55,026 bases of DNA from Bacillota bacterium (GTDB taxonomy: Bacteria; Bacillota; Sulfobacillia; JAJZIM01). The position numbers were made by a program, and so were the translations under genes. Below the pieces are notes generated by a model. It was not told the DNA's origin. It ran no database searches and saw nothing but the letters and a program-made list of their open reading frames with translations. Shown in pieces: positions 25,592-33,252 of the stretch. The stretch covers positions 1-55,026 of the forward strand of contig JAJZIM010000015.1 of the NCBI GenBank assembly GCA_021810565.1, given 5' to 3'. Every line of letters begins with the position of its first letter. The stretch's first letter is position 1.

Positions 25592-27153
25592 GAGGCGCCG
25601 CGCCTGGCCGCTAGGCGCTCCCGGACGGATGGAAAGCGGCCTTCGTCGGTGTGGGGCAGGAAGAGGGCGGCGGAGAACAGCTCCATGAACCCGGCCTCGG
25701 CGTTCAGCTCCAGGTAGGACACCCGGCCGCGGATGTCCGCTAGCTCCCGCCGCGCCCGACGGGAGACCAGGGCCAGACGCGCCCCCTCCAGGGAGGCGTT
25801 GCCCAAGGGCACGAAGCGCCCAGGCGGCAGGTCGGGCAAGAGCCCGATGTTCACCGCCTGTGCTACGTCCACATAGTTGGCGATGGCCCCGGCCAAGTAG
25901 ACGTGGGCCAGGTCGGCGGCGGCCAGACCCACCCGGGCCAGGGCCAGCTCCACGGCGGCATGCATCCCCGCCTTGGTCCGCAGGAAGTTGCGCAGGTCCG
26001 TCTCGTCCAAGGTGATGGCCCTGCCGTCGGCCGTCTGGTCCGCGTTTACCAGCACGAACTCCTCCCCCTCCCGGAAGCGCCCCGTGCGGTCCACCACCCC
26101 GCTCAGGAACAGCTCCGCCACCGCGTCGATCAGCCCCGAGCCGCAAAGCCCCCGGGCCGGCTCGCCGCCCAAGGTGCGGTAGGATACACGGCGGGTGGCC
26201 GGGTCGATGGTGAGGTGCTCCACCGCCCCGGGCGCCGCCCGCATGCCGTGTTTGACCACCCCTCCCTCGAAGGCCGGGCCCGCCGCCCCGGCCGCCGCCA
26301 CCAGCCAGTCGGCCCCCCCCAGCACCAATTCCCCGTTGGTGCCCACGTCCACGAAAAGGGACACCGCCTCCTCGCGGTGCATCCCGGAGGAGAGCACCCC
26401 CGCCAGCACGTCCCCCCCTACGAAGCTGCCCACGTTGGGCAGGCACCACACCGGCGCCCGGGGGAAAAGCCCCAGCCTAAGCTCCGCGGCGGCCACCGGC
26501 TCGGGGGCGTTGGCCGCGGGCAGGTAGGGCTCCCGGGAGATGGCCGCCGGGTCCAGCCCCAGGAGCAATTGGGTCATCACCGTGTTCCCCGCCACCACCG
26601 CGGCGCAGATGTCCGCGGGGGTTCCCCCCGCCGTCGTCGCCAGCCGGTTTGCCAGGTTCCCGATGCTGCACGCGGCCCGCCGGGAGAGGTCCTCCAGCCC
26701 CCCCTCCCGATCCGCCCAGGCGATGCGGGTCAACAGGTCGTCCCCCCGCGCGATCTGCTCGTTCAGGGACGAGGCGCGCCCCAGCACCTTCCCGTCCGTC
26801 AGGTCCACCAGCTGGGCCGCCACGGTGGTGGTGCCCAGATCCACCGCCAGGCCCCACACCCGCTGCGGCCCCGGCGGCCGCACGTCCAGCACCAGGCCCG
26901 AGTCGCGGTGCACCAGGGCCACCGCCCGCCAGTCCTGGGCGCGCAAAAGACCGCCCAGACGGCGCAGCACCGCCAGGGGCAGCCGCCACCGCCCCGGCAG
27001 GGCGCGGTCCAGGGCGTCGAGAAAACGCTCCCGGTCCCCCCGGTTGTCGGACAGGCTCGGTCGGTCCAGCTCCAGGGTCACGGCGCACACCAAGGGTTCC
27101 AGCGGCAACGCGCCGGCGGAGCGGCCCTCGCTCAAAATGGGATCCTCGGACAA
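25588..27153 (-). CDS. ASKHA-fold protein related to corrinoid-activation factor RACo (DUF4445)
   Basis: A 521-residue protein of the DUF4445/RACo family, ATPases that reactivate corrinoid enzymes. WGLAVDLGTTTVAAQLVDL is the phosphate-1 ATP motif, ASSLNEQIARGDDLLTRI follows, AVVAGNTVMTQLLLGLDP and LFVDVGTNGELVLGG continue the actin-like fold, and GLCGSGLIDAVAELFLSGVVDRTG and VYLAGAIANYVDVAQAVNIGLLP complete it. Characterised RACo proteins start with a 2Fe-2S ferredoxin domain carrying four cysteines; none is visible here, so this is a shortened form. TTG 27153 has GGGGGAGGGAG about six bases upstream. No corrinoid methyltransferase genes are in the window, so the substrate is unknown. Confidence 0.8.
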   Translation of the reverse strand: MSEDPILSEGRSAGALPLEPLVCAVTLELDRPSLSDNRGDRERFLDALDRALPGRWRLPLAVLRRLGGLLRAQDWRAVALVHRDSGLVLDVRPPGPQRVWGLAVDLGTTTVAAQLVDLTDGKVLGRASSLNEQIARGDDLLTRIAWADREGGLEDLSRRAACSIGNLANRLATTAGGTPADICAAVVAGNTVMTQLLLGLDPAAISREPYLPAANAPEPVAAAELRLGLFPRAPVWCLPNVGSFVGGDVLAGVLSSGMHREEAVSLFVDVGTNGELVLGGADWLVAAAGAAGPAFEGGVVKHGMRAAPGAVEHLTIDPATRRVSYRTLGGEPARGLCGSGLIDAVAELFLSGVVDRTGRFREGEEFVLVNADQTADGRAITLDETDLRNFLRTKAGMHAAVELALARVGLAAADLAHVYLAGAIANYVDVAQAVNIGLLPDLPPGRFVPLGNASLEGARLALVSRRARRELADIRGRVSYLELNAEAGFMELFSAALFLPHTDEGRFPSVRERLAARRGAS

Positions 27154-27412
27154 TGCTTCTCCCTCCCCCGCGAGATACGGGAAAACTTCGCCTTGGCACG
27201 GGCGGGAACCTGCCCCGCCGCCGGTCAATTTGCGCACGGCCAGCGACCCCGGCCGTTGGGATGGGCCGGAGCACCGAGGTGATGCGCCGATACCGAGGCG
27301 TACGGAAAGGAGCCTTGCACCCCGATGGCCCTTGCGGTATCATGAATTAGCGAGGGAGAAAAAAGAAATCAGCGGGTCCCCGGAGATCCAACGGGTTTGT
27401 GAGGCGAGGACG

Positions 27413-27592
27413 ATGGAATTGCGAAGCTTTCCACGTCCACGCAGGCCGAGCAAAAAGCGTTATTGGAACACGGCAGCGGTAGAAATCGGCGGACAAAAGG
27501 TATTAGTGCAGTCTTTAGAAAATGATTTCGACCTGGATTCTTGGTTGGAACGCAATCCTTCCGCTATCCGTCGATTACCAGCGGGCATCTAA
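27413..27592 (+). CDS. Small protein of unknown function
   Basis: A 59-residue reading frame starting MELRSFPRPRRPSKKRYWNT and continuing VEIGGQKVLVQSLENDFDLDSWLERNP. A GAGGCGAGG motif is a few bases upstream. It is less GC-rich than the flanking genes. I recognise no family. It could be a real small gene or the end of a degraded mobile-element gene. A second short frame (27596-27661) follows but has little to support it. Confidence 0.35.
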   Translation: MELRSFPRPRRPSKKRYWNTAAVEIGGQKVLVQSLENDFDLDSWLERNPSAIRRLPAGI

Positions 27593-27955
27593 GCGATGGC
27601 GGCTGACGACATGATGCATCACCCCGATGTGCTAGAAGCCATCCGACACCATAAAGCATGAACAACCGCCTACGATGGCCCCGGGAAGCCAGGGATTTTC
27701 TGCTGTTCCCAGTCAGGTCTTCGCACCCGCGGGCGGCCTTGTTCCGGACTGTTTCGCTGTCTTCCGGGTATCCGAAGCTGTACCCGCCCGCTAGATCCCA
27801 ACCTTTATCTGGATACCGGGTCATGGCTGTGACCTATCCGTTCTTGGTCCCATGCCGCTCGGGACCAGGCTCCGGGGACATCATCGCTGCCCTGGATGGC
27901 CGAAGGCCCCGTTGAATGACGCTCGTGGTTTGTCTCAACAGGGGGTTTTGTCATC
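27593..27955. other. Stretch without a convincing gene
   Basis: Several short open frames on both strands, none with a domain or good ribosome site. The local GC is lower than in the flanking genes. It may be old insertion debris. Confidence 0.45.
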
Positions 27956-28576
27956 GTGGAGGACCAGAACAAGTACCTGCCCGGCCTGCGCCAAGCCGCC
28001 CAAGCCTTCGCCGCCGGCGATCCCTCGGGCATGGCCTGGGCCAGCGGCGTGCCCTACGACCCGGCCGCGGGCGCCTTCACCCTCACCTATTTCGGCACGC
28101 GCTACATCATCCGCCATCCCTCCGGGGCGGTGGAGGGGCCGGCCGATCCCGACGAGGGGGAGGGGCGCGCCACCCGGCGCAAGATCTGCTTCCTGCACTA
28201 CCTGACCCAGGCCACCGGCGGGGAGGTCGCAGGCCGCTGGCTCTCCTATCGCCAGATGAAGGGCGGCCAGTTCCACTTCAACGTGTTCCGCACCGAGGCC
28301 CTGGCCCCCCTGGCCCGGCGCTTCGGCGAAGACCTGGCGGCCCTGCGCCGCGCCGGGGCCGCCCTGGGCGGCGAGCCCCTGGACTCGGGCGACGCCGCCT
28401 ACTTCTTCCTACCGCTGCCCCAGGTGCGGCTGGGCTTCATCCTCTACGCCGGCGACGCCGAGGAGGAGGCCGCGGCCAACATCGTCTTCGACGCCGCGGC
28501 CGGGGAGCATCTGCCCACCGACGACCTCGCCTTCCTGGCCGAGGACATCACCCGCCGCCTCATCGCCGCCGCCTGA
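27956..28576 (+). CDS. DUF3786 family protein
   Basis: A 206-residue soluble protein that looks like the DUF3786 family: YFGTRYIIRHPSGAVEGP, KICFLHYLTQATGGEVAGRWLSYRQMKGGQFHFNVF and FFLPLPQVRLGFILYAGDAEEEAAANIVFD follow the family's order. Its function is not known; relatives occur in anaerobic bacteria and archaea. The GTG at 27956 has AGGGGG ten bases upstream. It converges on proA, and the two stop codons abut with no space for a separate terminator, which is unusual. Confidence 0.75.
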   Translation: MEDQNKYLPGLRQAAQAFAAGDPSGMAWASGVPYDPAAGAFTLTYFGTRYIIRHPSGAVEGPADPDEGEGRATRRKICFLHYLTQATGGEVAGRWLSYRQMKGGQFHFNVFRTEALAPLARRFGEDLAALRRAGAALGGEPLDSGDAAYFFLPLPQVRLGFILYAGDAEEEAAANIVFDAAAGEHLPTDDLAFLAEDITRRLIAAA

Positions 28577-29830
28577 CTACTCCCGCACCTGCCCCTGGCC
28601 CAGCACCACGTACTTGGTGCTGCAGATCTCCCGCAGTCCCATGGGGCCCCGGGCGTGCAGCTTCTGGGTGCTGATGCCGATCTCCGCCCCCAGGCCGAAC
28701 TCGTAGCCGTCGGTGAAGCGCGTGGAGGCGTTGTGATAGACCGCGGCGGCGTCCACCTCGGTCAGAAAGCGCCGCGCCCGCTCGGTGTCCTCGGTGACGA
28801 TGGCCTCCGAGTGCCGGGTGCCGTGGCGGTTGATGTGGGCGATGGCCTCGTCCAGGCTGTCCACCACCCGCACGGCGTAGACCAGATCCAGAAACTCCGT
28901 GTCCCAGTCCGCCTCGCTGGCCGGCAGCGCCTCGGGCAGGATGGCCCGGGTGTCCGCACAGCCCCGCAGCTCCACGCGATAGGGGGCCACGGCGGCGGCC
29001 AGCCGCGGCAGAAAGGCATCCGCCACCGCCCGGTGCACCAGGAGCGTCTCCGCCGCGTTGCACACGGCCGGGTTGGAGACCTTGGCGTTGACGGCAATGC
29101 GCACCGCCTGGTCCAGATCCGCCGCGCGATCCACAAAGACGTGGCAGTTGCCCACCCCCGTCTCGATCACGGGCACCCTGGCCTCCTCCAGCACCCGGCC
29201 GATGAGGCCGGCGCCGCCGCGGGGGATCAAGAGGTCCACCAGTCCCCGCAGGCGCATCAGCTCCACCGCGGCCTCCCGGCTGGTGTCCTCCACCATCTGC
29301 ACGGCGTCCGCCGGCAGTCCGGCCTGGGTCAGGGCCTCCCGCATGGCCTCCACCAGGACGCGGTTGGTCTCCACCGCCTCGGATCCCCCCCGCAGCAGCA
29401 CGGCGCTGCCCGCCTTCAGGCACAATGCGGCGGCGTCCACGGTCACGTTGGGCCGCGCCTCGTAGATCATGGCGATGACCCCCATGGGCACCCGCACCTT
29501 GCGGATCACCAGACCGTCGGGCCGCACATGCTCCTCCACCACCTCGCCCACGGGATCCGGCAGGGCCCGCACGTCCGCGATGCCCGCCACCACCCGCTCC
29601 AGCCGCCGCCGGTCGAAGGAGAGCCGGGCCAGCATGGGCCCCGTCAGGCCCTCCTCCCGAGCGCGCTCCTCGTCCTCCTGGTTGGCCCGCTCCACCTCGG
29701 CGGCACGCCGCAAAAGGGCCTGGGCCATCAGCTCCAGGGCCCGGTCCTTGTCCTCCCGCCGGACCGTCCCCAGCACCCGGGCCGCCGCCTGGGCCCGCAC
29801 CGCCTGGGCGGCCACCCGTGAACCGCTCAT
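28577..29830 (-). CDS. proA: Glutamate-5-semialdehyde dehydrogenase (gamma-glutamyl phosphate reductase)
   Basis: A 417-residue ProA, the NADPH-dependent second step of proline synthesis, turning glutamyl-5-phosphate into glutamate-5-semialdehyde. Family motifs are VPMGVIAMIYEARPNVTVDAAAL, GSAVLLRGGSEAVETN, VDLLIPRGGAGLIGRVLEEARVPVIETGVGNCHVFVD, and the active-site region VSNPAVCNAAETLLVH with the catalytic cysteine. ASTRFTDGYEFGLGAEIGISTQKLHARGPMGL is the C-terminal signature. ATG 29830 overlaps the proB stop (ATGA). Confidence 0.96.
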   Translation of the reverse strand: MSGSRVAAQAVRAQAAARVLGTVRREDKDRALELMAQALLRRAAEVERANQEDEERAREEGLTGPMLARLSFDRRRLERVVAGIADVRALPDPVGEVVEEHVRPDGLVIRKVRVPMGVIAMIYEARPNVTVDAAALCLKAGSAVLLRGGSEAVETNRVLVEAMREALTQAGLPADAVQMVEDTSREAAVELMRLRGLVDLLIPRGGAGLIGRVLEEARVPVIETGVGNCHVFVDRAADLDQAVRIAVNAKVSNPAVCNAAETLLVHRAVADAFLPRLAAAVAPYRVELRGCADTRAILPEALPASEADWDTEFLDLVYAVRVVDSLDEAIAHINRHGTRHSEAIVTEDTERARRFLTEVDAAAVYHNASTRFTDGYEFGLGAEIGISTQKLHARGPMGLREICSTKYVVLGQGQVRE

Positions 29831-30654
29831 CTCAAAGACTCCTTTCCCTGCGTCTTGCGCTCGGCCGGGAGAAACAGCGTCCCCGCCTCCCCCGCCAGCG
29901 CCGCGCGCAGCACGCCGTTTTCGCCGCCGTCGGCGATGACCACGGCGCTACCCCGGCTGGTGGCCAATCGGGCCGCCGCCAGTTTGGTGCGCATCCCTCC
30001 CGTACCCCGGGAGCTTCCCGCACCGCCGGCCCACTCCTCCATCTGGGGGGTAACCTCCCGCACCCGGCGGATCAGCTGCGCCGTGGCGTCCCGGCGCGGG
30101 TCGCCGGTGAACAGACCGGCCACGTCGGAGAGCAGCACCAGGAGCTCGGCCTCCACCAGGTCGGTCACCAGGGCGGAGAGGGTGTCGTTGCCCCCGGCAC
30201 GGTCCTCCTCCCGGATCTCCTCCACCGCCACCGAGTCGTTCTCGTTGACCACCGGCACCACCCCCCACTCCATCAGGCGCAGCAGGGTGCGCCGCAGGTT
30301 CTGGCGGCGATGCGGGTCGCGCAGGTCCTCCCGGGTCAAAAGCACCTGCCCCACGGTCTGGCCGTACTCCGCGAAACAGCGCTCGTAGGCGTGCATCAGC
30401 ACCCCCTGCCCCACCGCCGCCAGGGCCTGCTTGTCCACGATGCCCCGCCCGCCCTGGGACAGCCGTCCCCGGCCGGCGGCGATGGCGCCCGAGGTTACCA
30501 GGAGCACCTGCCGCCCCTCTCCCCTGAGGTCCGCCAGCTGGCGCGCCAGCCGCTCCAAATTGGCGTGGTGGATGCCCCCCGTGGGGTGGGTGACCGTGGA
30601 GCTGCCCACCTTCACCACCAGGCGGCGCACCCCGCTCAAGGCGCCCTCAGACAT
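29827..30654 (-). CDS. proB: Glutamate 5-kinase
   Basis: A 275-residue ProB that phosphorylates glutamate at the gamma carboxyl, the first step of proline synthesis. LVVKVGSSTVTHPTGG opens the amino-acid kinase domain, VLLVTSGAIAAGRGRLS follows, PVVNENDSVAVEEI and GGNDTLSALVTDLVEAELLVLLSDVAGLFTGDPR hold the substrate-binding residues, and GTGGMRTKLAAARLAT closes the domain. The PUA domain that many ProB proteins carry at the C-terminus is absent, so this is the short form. It overlaps proC by eight bases and proA by four. Confidence 0.96.
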   Translation of the reverse strand: MSEGALSGVRRLVVKVGSSTVTHPTGGIHHANLERLARQLADLRGEGRQVLLVTSGAIAAGRGRLSQGGRGIVDKQALAAVGQGVLMHAYERCFAEYGQTVGQVLLTREDLRDPHRRQNLRRTLLRLMEWGVVPVVNENDSVAVEEIREEDRAGGNDTLSALVTDLVEAELLVLLSDVAGLFTGDPRRDATAQLIRRVREVTPQMEEWAGGAGSSRGTGGMRTKLAAARLATSRGSAVVIADGGENGVLRAALAGEAGTLFLPAERKTQGKESLR

Positions 30655-31465
30655 CGTACTCCCGACCCATTTCCCGGGAGCGCGCCGTAGCCCGGAGCAC
30701 CGCCTCCCGAACCGCCTGGACCAGGCCGCGCTCCTCCAGGACCGCCAACCCGACCACGGTGGTCCCCCCGGGGGAGGAGACCGCCCGTCGGAGCGCCGCC
30801 GGATCCTCCCCCGTGCCGGAGAGCATGCACCCCGCGCCGTAGACGGTCTGGACCGCCAGCTCCCGGGACAAGGCGGGATCCAGCCCTGCCGCGCGTCCCG
30901 CCGCGATCAAGGCCTCGGTGAACAGATAGACGTAGGCGGGGCCTGAGCCGGACAACCCCGTCACCGCGTCCAGGTCGGCCTCGCGCACCCGATAGGTCCG
31001 GCCCACGGCGCCGAATATCTTTTCCGCCCTGCCCAACTCCTCCGGGCCCGCCCAGCGTCCCCCCGCCAGGGCCGTGACCGCCGCCCCCACCCGGCAGGAG
31101 GTGTTGGGCATGGCCCGGACCACGGCCACCTGGGGCGCCAGGCGACGCTCCAGACCGGCCAGGGAGATTCCCGCCGCCACGCAGATCAAAAGCTGTCCGG
31201 GACCAAAAAGGCCCCCTATCTCCGCCAGCACCGGGGCCACGTCCTTGGGCTTTACCGCCAGCACCACCGTGGCGCAGGAGGTGGCCACCTCCCCCTTTTC
31301 GGCCGGGCGCACCCCGAACTCCTGCCGGTAACCCTCCAGGCGCGAGCGGTCGCTCCGGTTGGCCAGCCACACCTCCTCCGGACGATACACCCCCGCCGCC
31401 AGCACTCCCGGCAACAGCGCCGCCACCAAGGACCCCGCCCCGATGAAACCCAAAGTACCCTCCAC
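30647..31465 (-). CDS. proC: Pyrroline-5-carboxylate reductase
   Basis: A 272-residue ProC, the final proline step, reducing pyrroline-5-carboxylate with NAD(P)H. The Rossmann start is TLGFIGAGSLVAALLPGVL; VVLAVKPKDVAPVL and LLICVAAGISLAGLERRL follow; VVRAMPNTSCRVGAAVTAL is a family signature, as is AVTGLSGSGPAYVYLFTEALIAAG. The GTG at 31465 is chosen because GGGGAGG lies eight bases upstream and the fold starts here; the longer open frame runs into the T-box leader. It leads the proC-proB-proA operon. Confidence 0.95.
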   Translation of the reverse strand: MEGTLGFIGAGSLVAALLPGVLAAGVYRPEEVWLANRSDRSRLEGYRQEFGVRPAEKGEVATSCATVVLAVKPKDVAPVLAEIGGLFGPGQLLICVAAGISLAGLERRLAPQVAVVRAMPNTSCRVGAAVTALAGGRWAGPEELGRAEKIFGAVGRTYRVREADLDAVTGLSGSGPAYVYLFTEALIAAGRAAGLDPALSRELAVQTVYGAGCMLSGTGEDPAALRRAVSSPGGTTVVGLAVLEERGLVQAVREAVLRATARSREMGREYDV

Positions 31466-31486
31466 CCCGCCCACCTCCCCGCCAGC

Positions 31487-31512
31487 AAAAAACCCGTCCC
31501 AAAGGACGGGCC
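31487..31512 (-). terminator. Regulated terminator of the proline T-box
   Basis: CCCGTCC and GGACGGG form a seven-base-pair stem with a three-base loop, followed on the minus strand by TTTTTTG. The T-box antiterminator would compete with its 5' arm. Confidence 0.9.
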
Positions 31513-31709
31513 TGAACCCGCGGTGCCACCTTTCTTGGCCCTCCGGGCCGGAGAGCCCCCTCGCGCCGGTTAACGGCCGACCGCCGGGTGGCTCCTCGCC
31601 ACCGGCTCCGGGGTGGGTTCGGCGCACGTGTCCGACCGGGCTTTGCAGCCGGGAGCCCGGCTCTCTGGGCGGCGGCGACACGCCTACTGGTCCCCCTCGA
31701 CGCCTTTAC
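31487..31709 (-). promoter_or_regulatory. T-box riboswitch of the proline operon
   Basis: The minus strand carries AAGGTGGCACCGCGG (31532-31518), the conserved T-box that pairs with an uncharged tRNA acceptor end, followed directly by an intrinsic terminator. Near the 5' end lies ACCAGTAGG, the AGTA element of the Stem I specifier loop. Opposite it, in a plausible helix, is CCG (31622-31620), a proline codon, then AA. This would let uncharged tRNA-Pro switch on proC-proB-proA. The specifier assignment is inferred from pairing by eye. Confidence 0.88.
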
Positions 31710-31715
31710 CGCTTC

Positions 31716-31721
31716 ATTATA
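31716..31721 (-). promoter_or_regulatory. -10 box of the proline-operon promoter
   Basis: TATAAT on the minus strand, about seven bases before the presumed leader start. The expected -35 region reads TTTCCC or similar and is weak, as is common where an extended leader controls expression. Confidence 0.5.
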
Positions 31722-31865
31722 CCGGCAAAAGGTTGCCAGGGAAAGGGGGATTGCCGGGAATGCTCGACGATTCCCGGCAATTTCGCGCCATGGCGGCCGC
31801 ATTCCGCCCCAAGACTCGGCCTTGCTCCCCCTGGCATCCCGCCATTAGCCCACGAGTCCGAGCCT

Positions 31866-32306
31866 CTAACCGGCCTCGCCTGGAGTCAGCCGATCCTCCT
31901 CCACCGCCCGCGCCGCCTGCTGCGGATCGGCGAAGTAGCCCCAGGCCGCCGGCACCGGCGCCATCTTGTGCGCGGACACCCCCTGGGGCACCGCCGCCAC
32001 CTCGTAGGCCCCGTCCGGCAGGCGCCCCACGTAGACCTGCTCCCCCGGCGCGGGCCGCAGGCTGCGCAGCGCCCGCACCGCCCGCTCCCGGTGGTCCGGC
32101 CGCGGCACACCCCCCCGCTCCAGGGCGTCCAGGGCCAGGGAGATCACCTGGGTCATGGGCACCCCCAGCCGATCGGCCGCCTCCCGCAACCGCGCGGCGT
32201 CCGCCGTGCGCACCCGGATCTGGGTCGGGCAGCCCGCCTGATCCCATCCGCCCCGCTGCCGGCCGCAGCCGGCGCGCGGTCCGCCCATCATCATCGCCAT
32301 CATCAT
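31866..32306 (-). CDS. Ribbon-helix-helix (CopG-like) regulator with Met-rich start
   Basis: A 146-residue protein. It begins MMMAMMMGGPRAGCGRQRGG, then a ribbon-helix-helix pattern TQIRVRTADAARLREAADRLGVPMTQVISLALDALE: a short strand, helix, turn and helix. The C-terminal part (YVGRLPDGAYEVAAVPQGVS) is of unknown kind. Such proteins bind DNA as dimers and often repress their own gene. ATG 32306 has GGAGG seven bases upstream. The methionine- and cysteine-containing N-terminus could sense metal, but that is speculation. A strong promoter with direct repeats precedes it. Confidence 0.6.
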   Translation of the reverse strand: MMMAMMMGGPRAGCGRQRGGWDQAGCPTQIRVRTADAARLREAADRLGVPMTQVISLALDALERGGVPRPDHRERAVRALRSLRPAPGEQVYVGRLPDGAYEVAAVPQGVSAHKMAPVPAAWGYFADPQQAARAVEEDRLTPGEAG

Positions 32307-32324
32307 GATCCCACCTCCGGGGGT

Positions 32325-32353
32325 AGTGTATCATGTAACTAGTAACCTGTCAA
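32325..32353 (-). promoter_or_regulatory. Promoter with direct-repeat operator before the ribbon-helix-helix gene
   Basis: On the minus strand TTGACA (32353-32348), 17 bases, TACACT (32330-32325). The spacer holds a direct repeat, GTAAC at 32335-32339 and again at 32342-32346 on the plus strand, seven bases apart. Repeats within the promoter spacer are typical operators for ribbon-helix-helix repressors. Confidence 0.65.
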
Positions 32354-32415
32354 CATCGCTTGGGGGCTGGCCCTCGGGGTCGGTGGAAGATATGGCTCGT
32401 ATTGGCGCAAACCGC

Positions 32416-32444
32416 TTGCCTTCGGCCCCGCCTCCTGCTATATT
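32416..32444 (+). promoter_or_regulatory. Promoter of the second coiled-coil gene
   Basis: TTGCCT (32416-32421), 17 bases, TATATT (32439-32444). The -10 box is only nine bases before the ATG at 32453, so either the leader is very short or the start lies a few codons later. Confidence 0.55.
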
Positions 32445-32452
32445 GAGAAGGA

Positions 32453-33190
32453 ATGGTGGTGCACGCCGTGGCGGTGAACTGGGAAGAGCGGTACCTGTCC
32501 CAAATCGAGGCCGGCATCGAGGATCTGCGGGACCGCTACGGCGAGCTGGACGCCAAGCTGGACCGTTTTCGCACCGAGATCAAGGAGGACATCGGCAACC
32601 TGCGCACCGAGCTCAAGCAGGACATCGCCGAGCTCGGGGGAGGCCAGACCAGCCTGCGCACCGAGCTCAAGCAGGACATCGCCGAGCTCGGGGGAGGCCA
32701 GACCAGCCTGCGCACCGAGCTCAAGCAGGACATCGCCGAGCTCGGGAGAGGCCAGACGAGCCTGCGCACCGAGCTCAAGCAGGACATCGCCGAGCTCGGG
32801 AGAGGCCAGACCAGCCTGCGCACCGAGCTCAAGCAGGACATCGCCGAGCTCGGGAGAGGCCAGACCAGCCTGCGCACCGAGCTCAAGCAGGACATCGCCG
32901 AGCTCGGGAGAGGCCAGACGAGCCTGCGCACCGAGCTCAAGCAGGACATCGCCGAGCTCGGGGGAGGCCAGACGAGCCTGCGCACCGAGCTCAAGCAGGA
33001 CATCGCCGAGCTCGGGGGAGGCCAGACCAGCCTGCGCACCGATCTCAAGCAGGACATCGGCAACCTGCGCACCGAGCTCAAGCAGGACATCGCCGAGCTG
33101 CGCGGTGACTTCAAAAGCCTGCAAAGAAGTCTGCTCTTCGGCTTCGTGGCGGTGATCGCCGTCTCGCTGCTCGTGCATTTCCTGCGCTAG
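32453..33190 (+). CDS. Coiled-coil protein of 18-residue repeats with a C-terminal membrane anchor
   Basis: A 245-residue protein of unknown role. After VNWEERYLSQIEAGIEDLRDRYGELDAKLDRF, an 18-residue unit LRTELKQDIAELGGGQTS is repeated eight times with almost no variation, then partial units, then DFKSLQRSL and a C-terminal membrane helix LLFGFVAVIAVSLLVHFL. It should form a rod anchored to the membrane by its tail. The glycine/polar segment in each unit breaks the heptads at regular steps. GAAGGA directly abuts ATG 32453, so the true start may be GTG 32459 or 32468. It shares its overall plan with the gene at 2620-3144. Confidence 0.78.
   Translation: MVVHAVAVNWEERYLSQIEAGIEDLRDRYGELDAKLDRFRTEIKEDIGNLRTELKQDIAELGGGQTSLRTELKQDIAELGGGQTSLRTELKQDIAELGRGQTSLRTELKQDIAELGRGQTSLRTELKQDIAELGRGQTSLRTELKQDIAELGRGQTSLRTELKQDIAELGGGQTSLRTELKQDIAELGGGQTSLRTDLKQDIGNLRTELKQDIAELRGDFKSLQRSLLFGFVAVIAVSLLVHFLR
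32600..33031 (+). repeat. 54-base tandem repeats inside the coiled-coil gene
   Basis: Units beginning CTGCGCACCGAGCTC start at 32600 and recur every 54 bases through 32978, giving eight full copies, then a shortened set at 33032 and 33065. Copies differ only at a few sites (GGGGGA or GGGAGA; ACCAGC or ACGAGC), showing recent expansion. The period is 18 codons, so copy number can change without loss of frame. Confidence 0.95.
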
Positions 33191-33207
33191 CCGACCGGAT
33201 CCGATCC

Positions 33208-33238
33208 GGGGGGCCGCCTGCGGGCGGCTCCCCTTTTT
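33208..33238 (+). terminator. Intrinsic terminator after the coiled-coil gene
   Basis: GGGGGCCGCC, a short loop and GGCGGCTCCCC are followed by TTTTT on the plus strand, 18 bases after the stop. Confidence 0.85.
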
Positions 33239-33252
33239 CCCCTTCCCCCGCC

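Noticed and set aside
27593-27955. Gap examined for tRNA or riboswitch
   Set aside because: No tRNA arms, T-box or known riboswitch core recognised.
32600-33031. 54-base repeats that could suggest a CRISPR array or satellite
   Set aside because: They are contiguous, in frame and code for 18-residue coil units.
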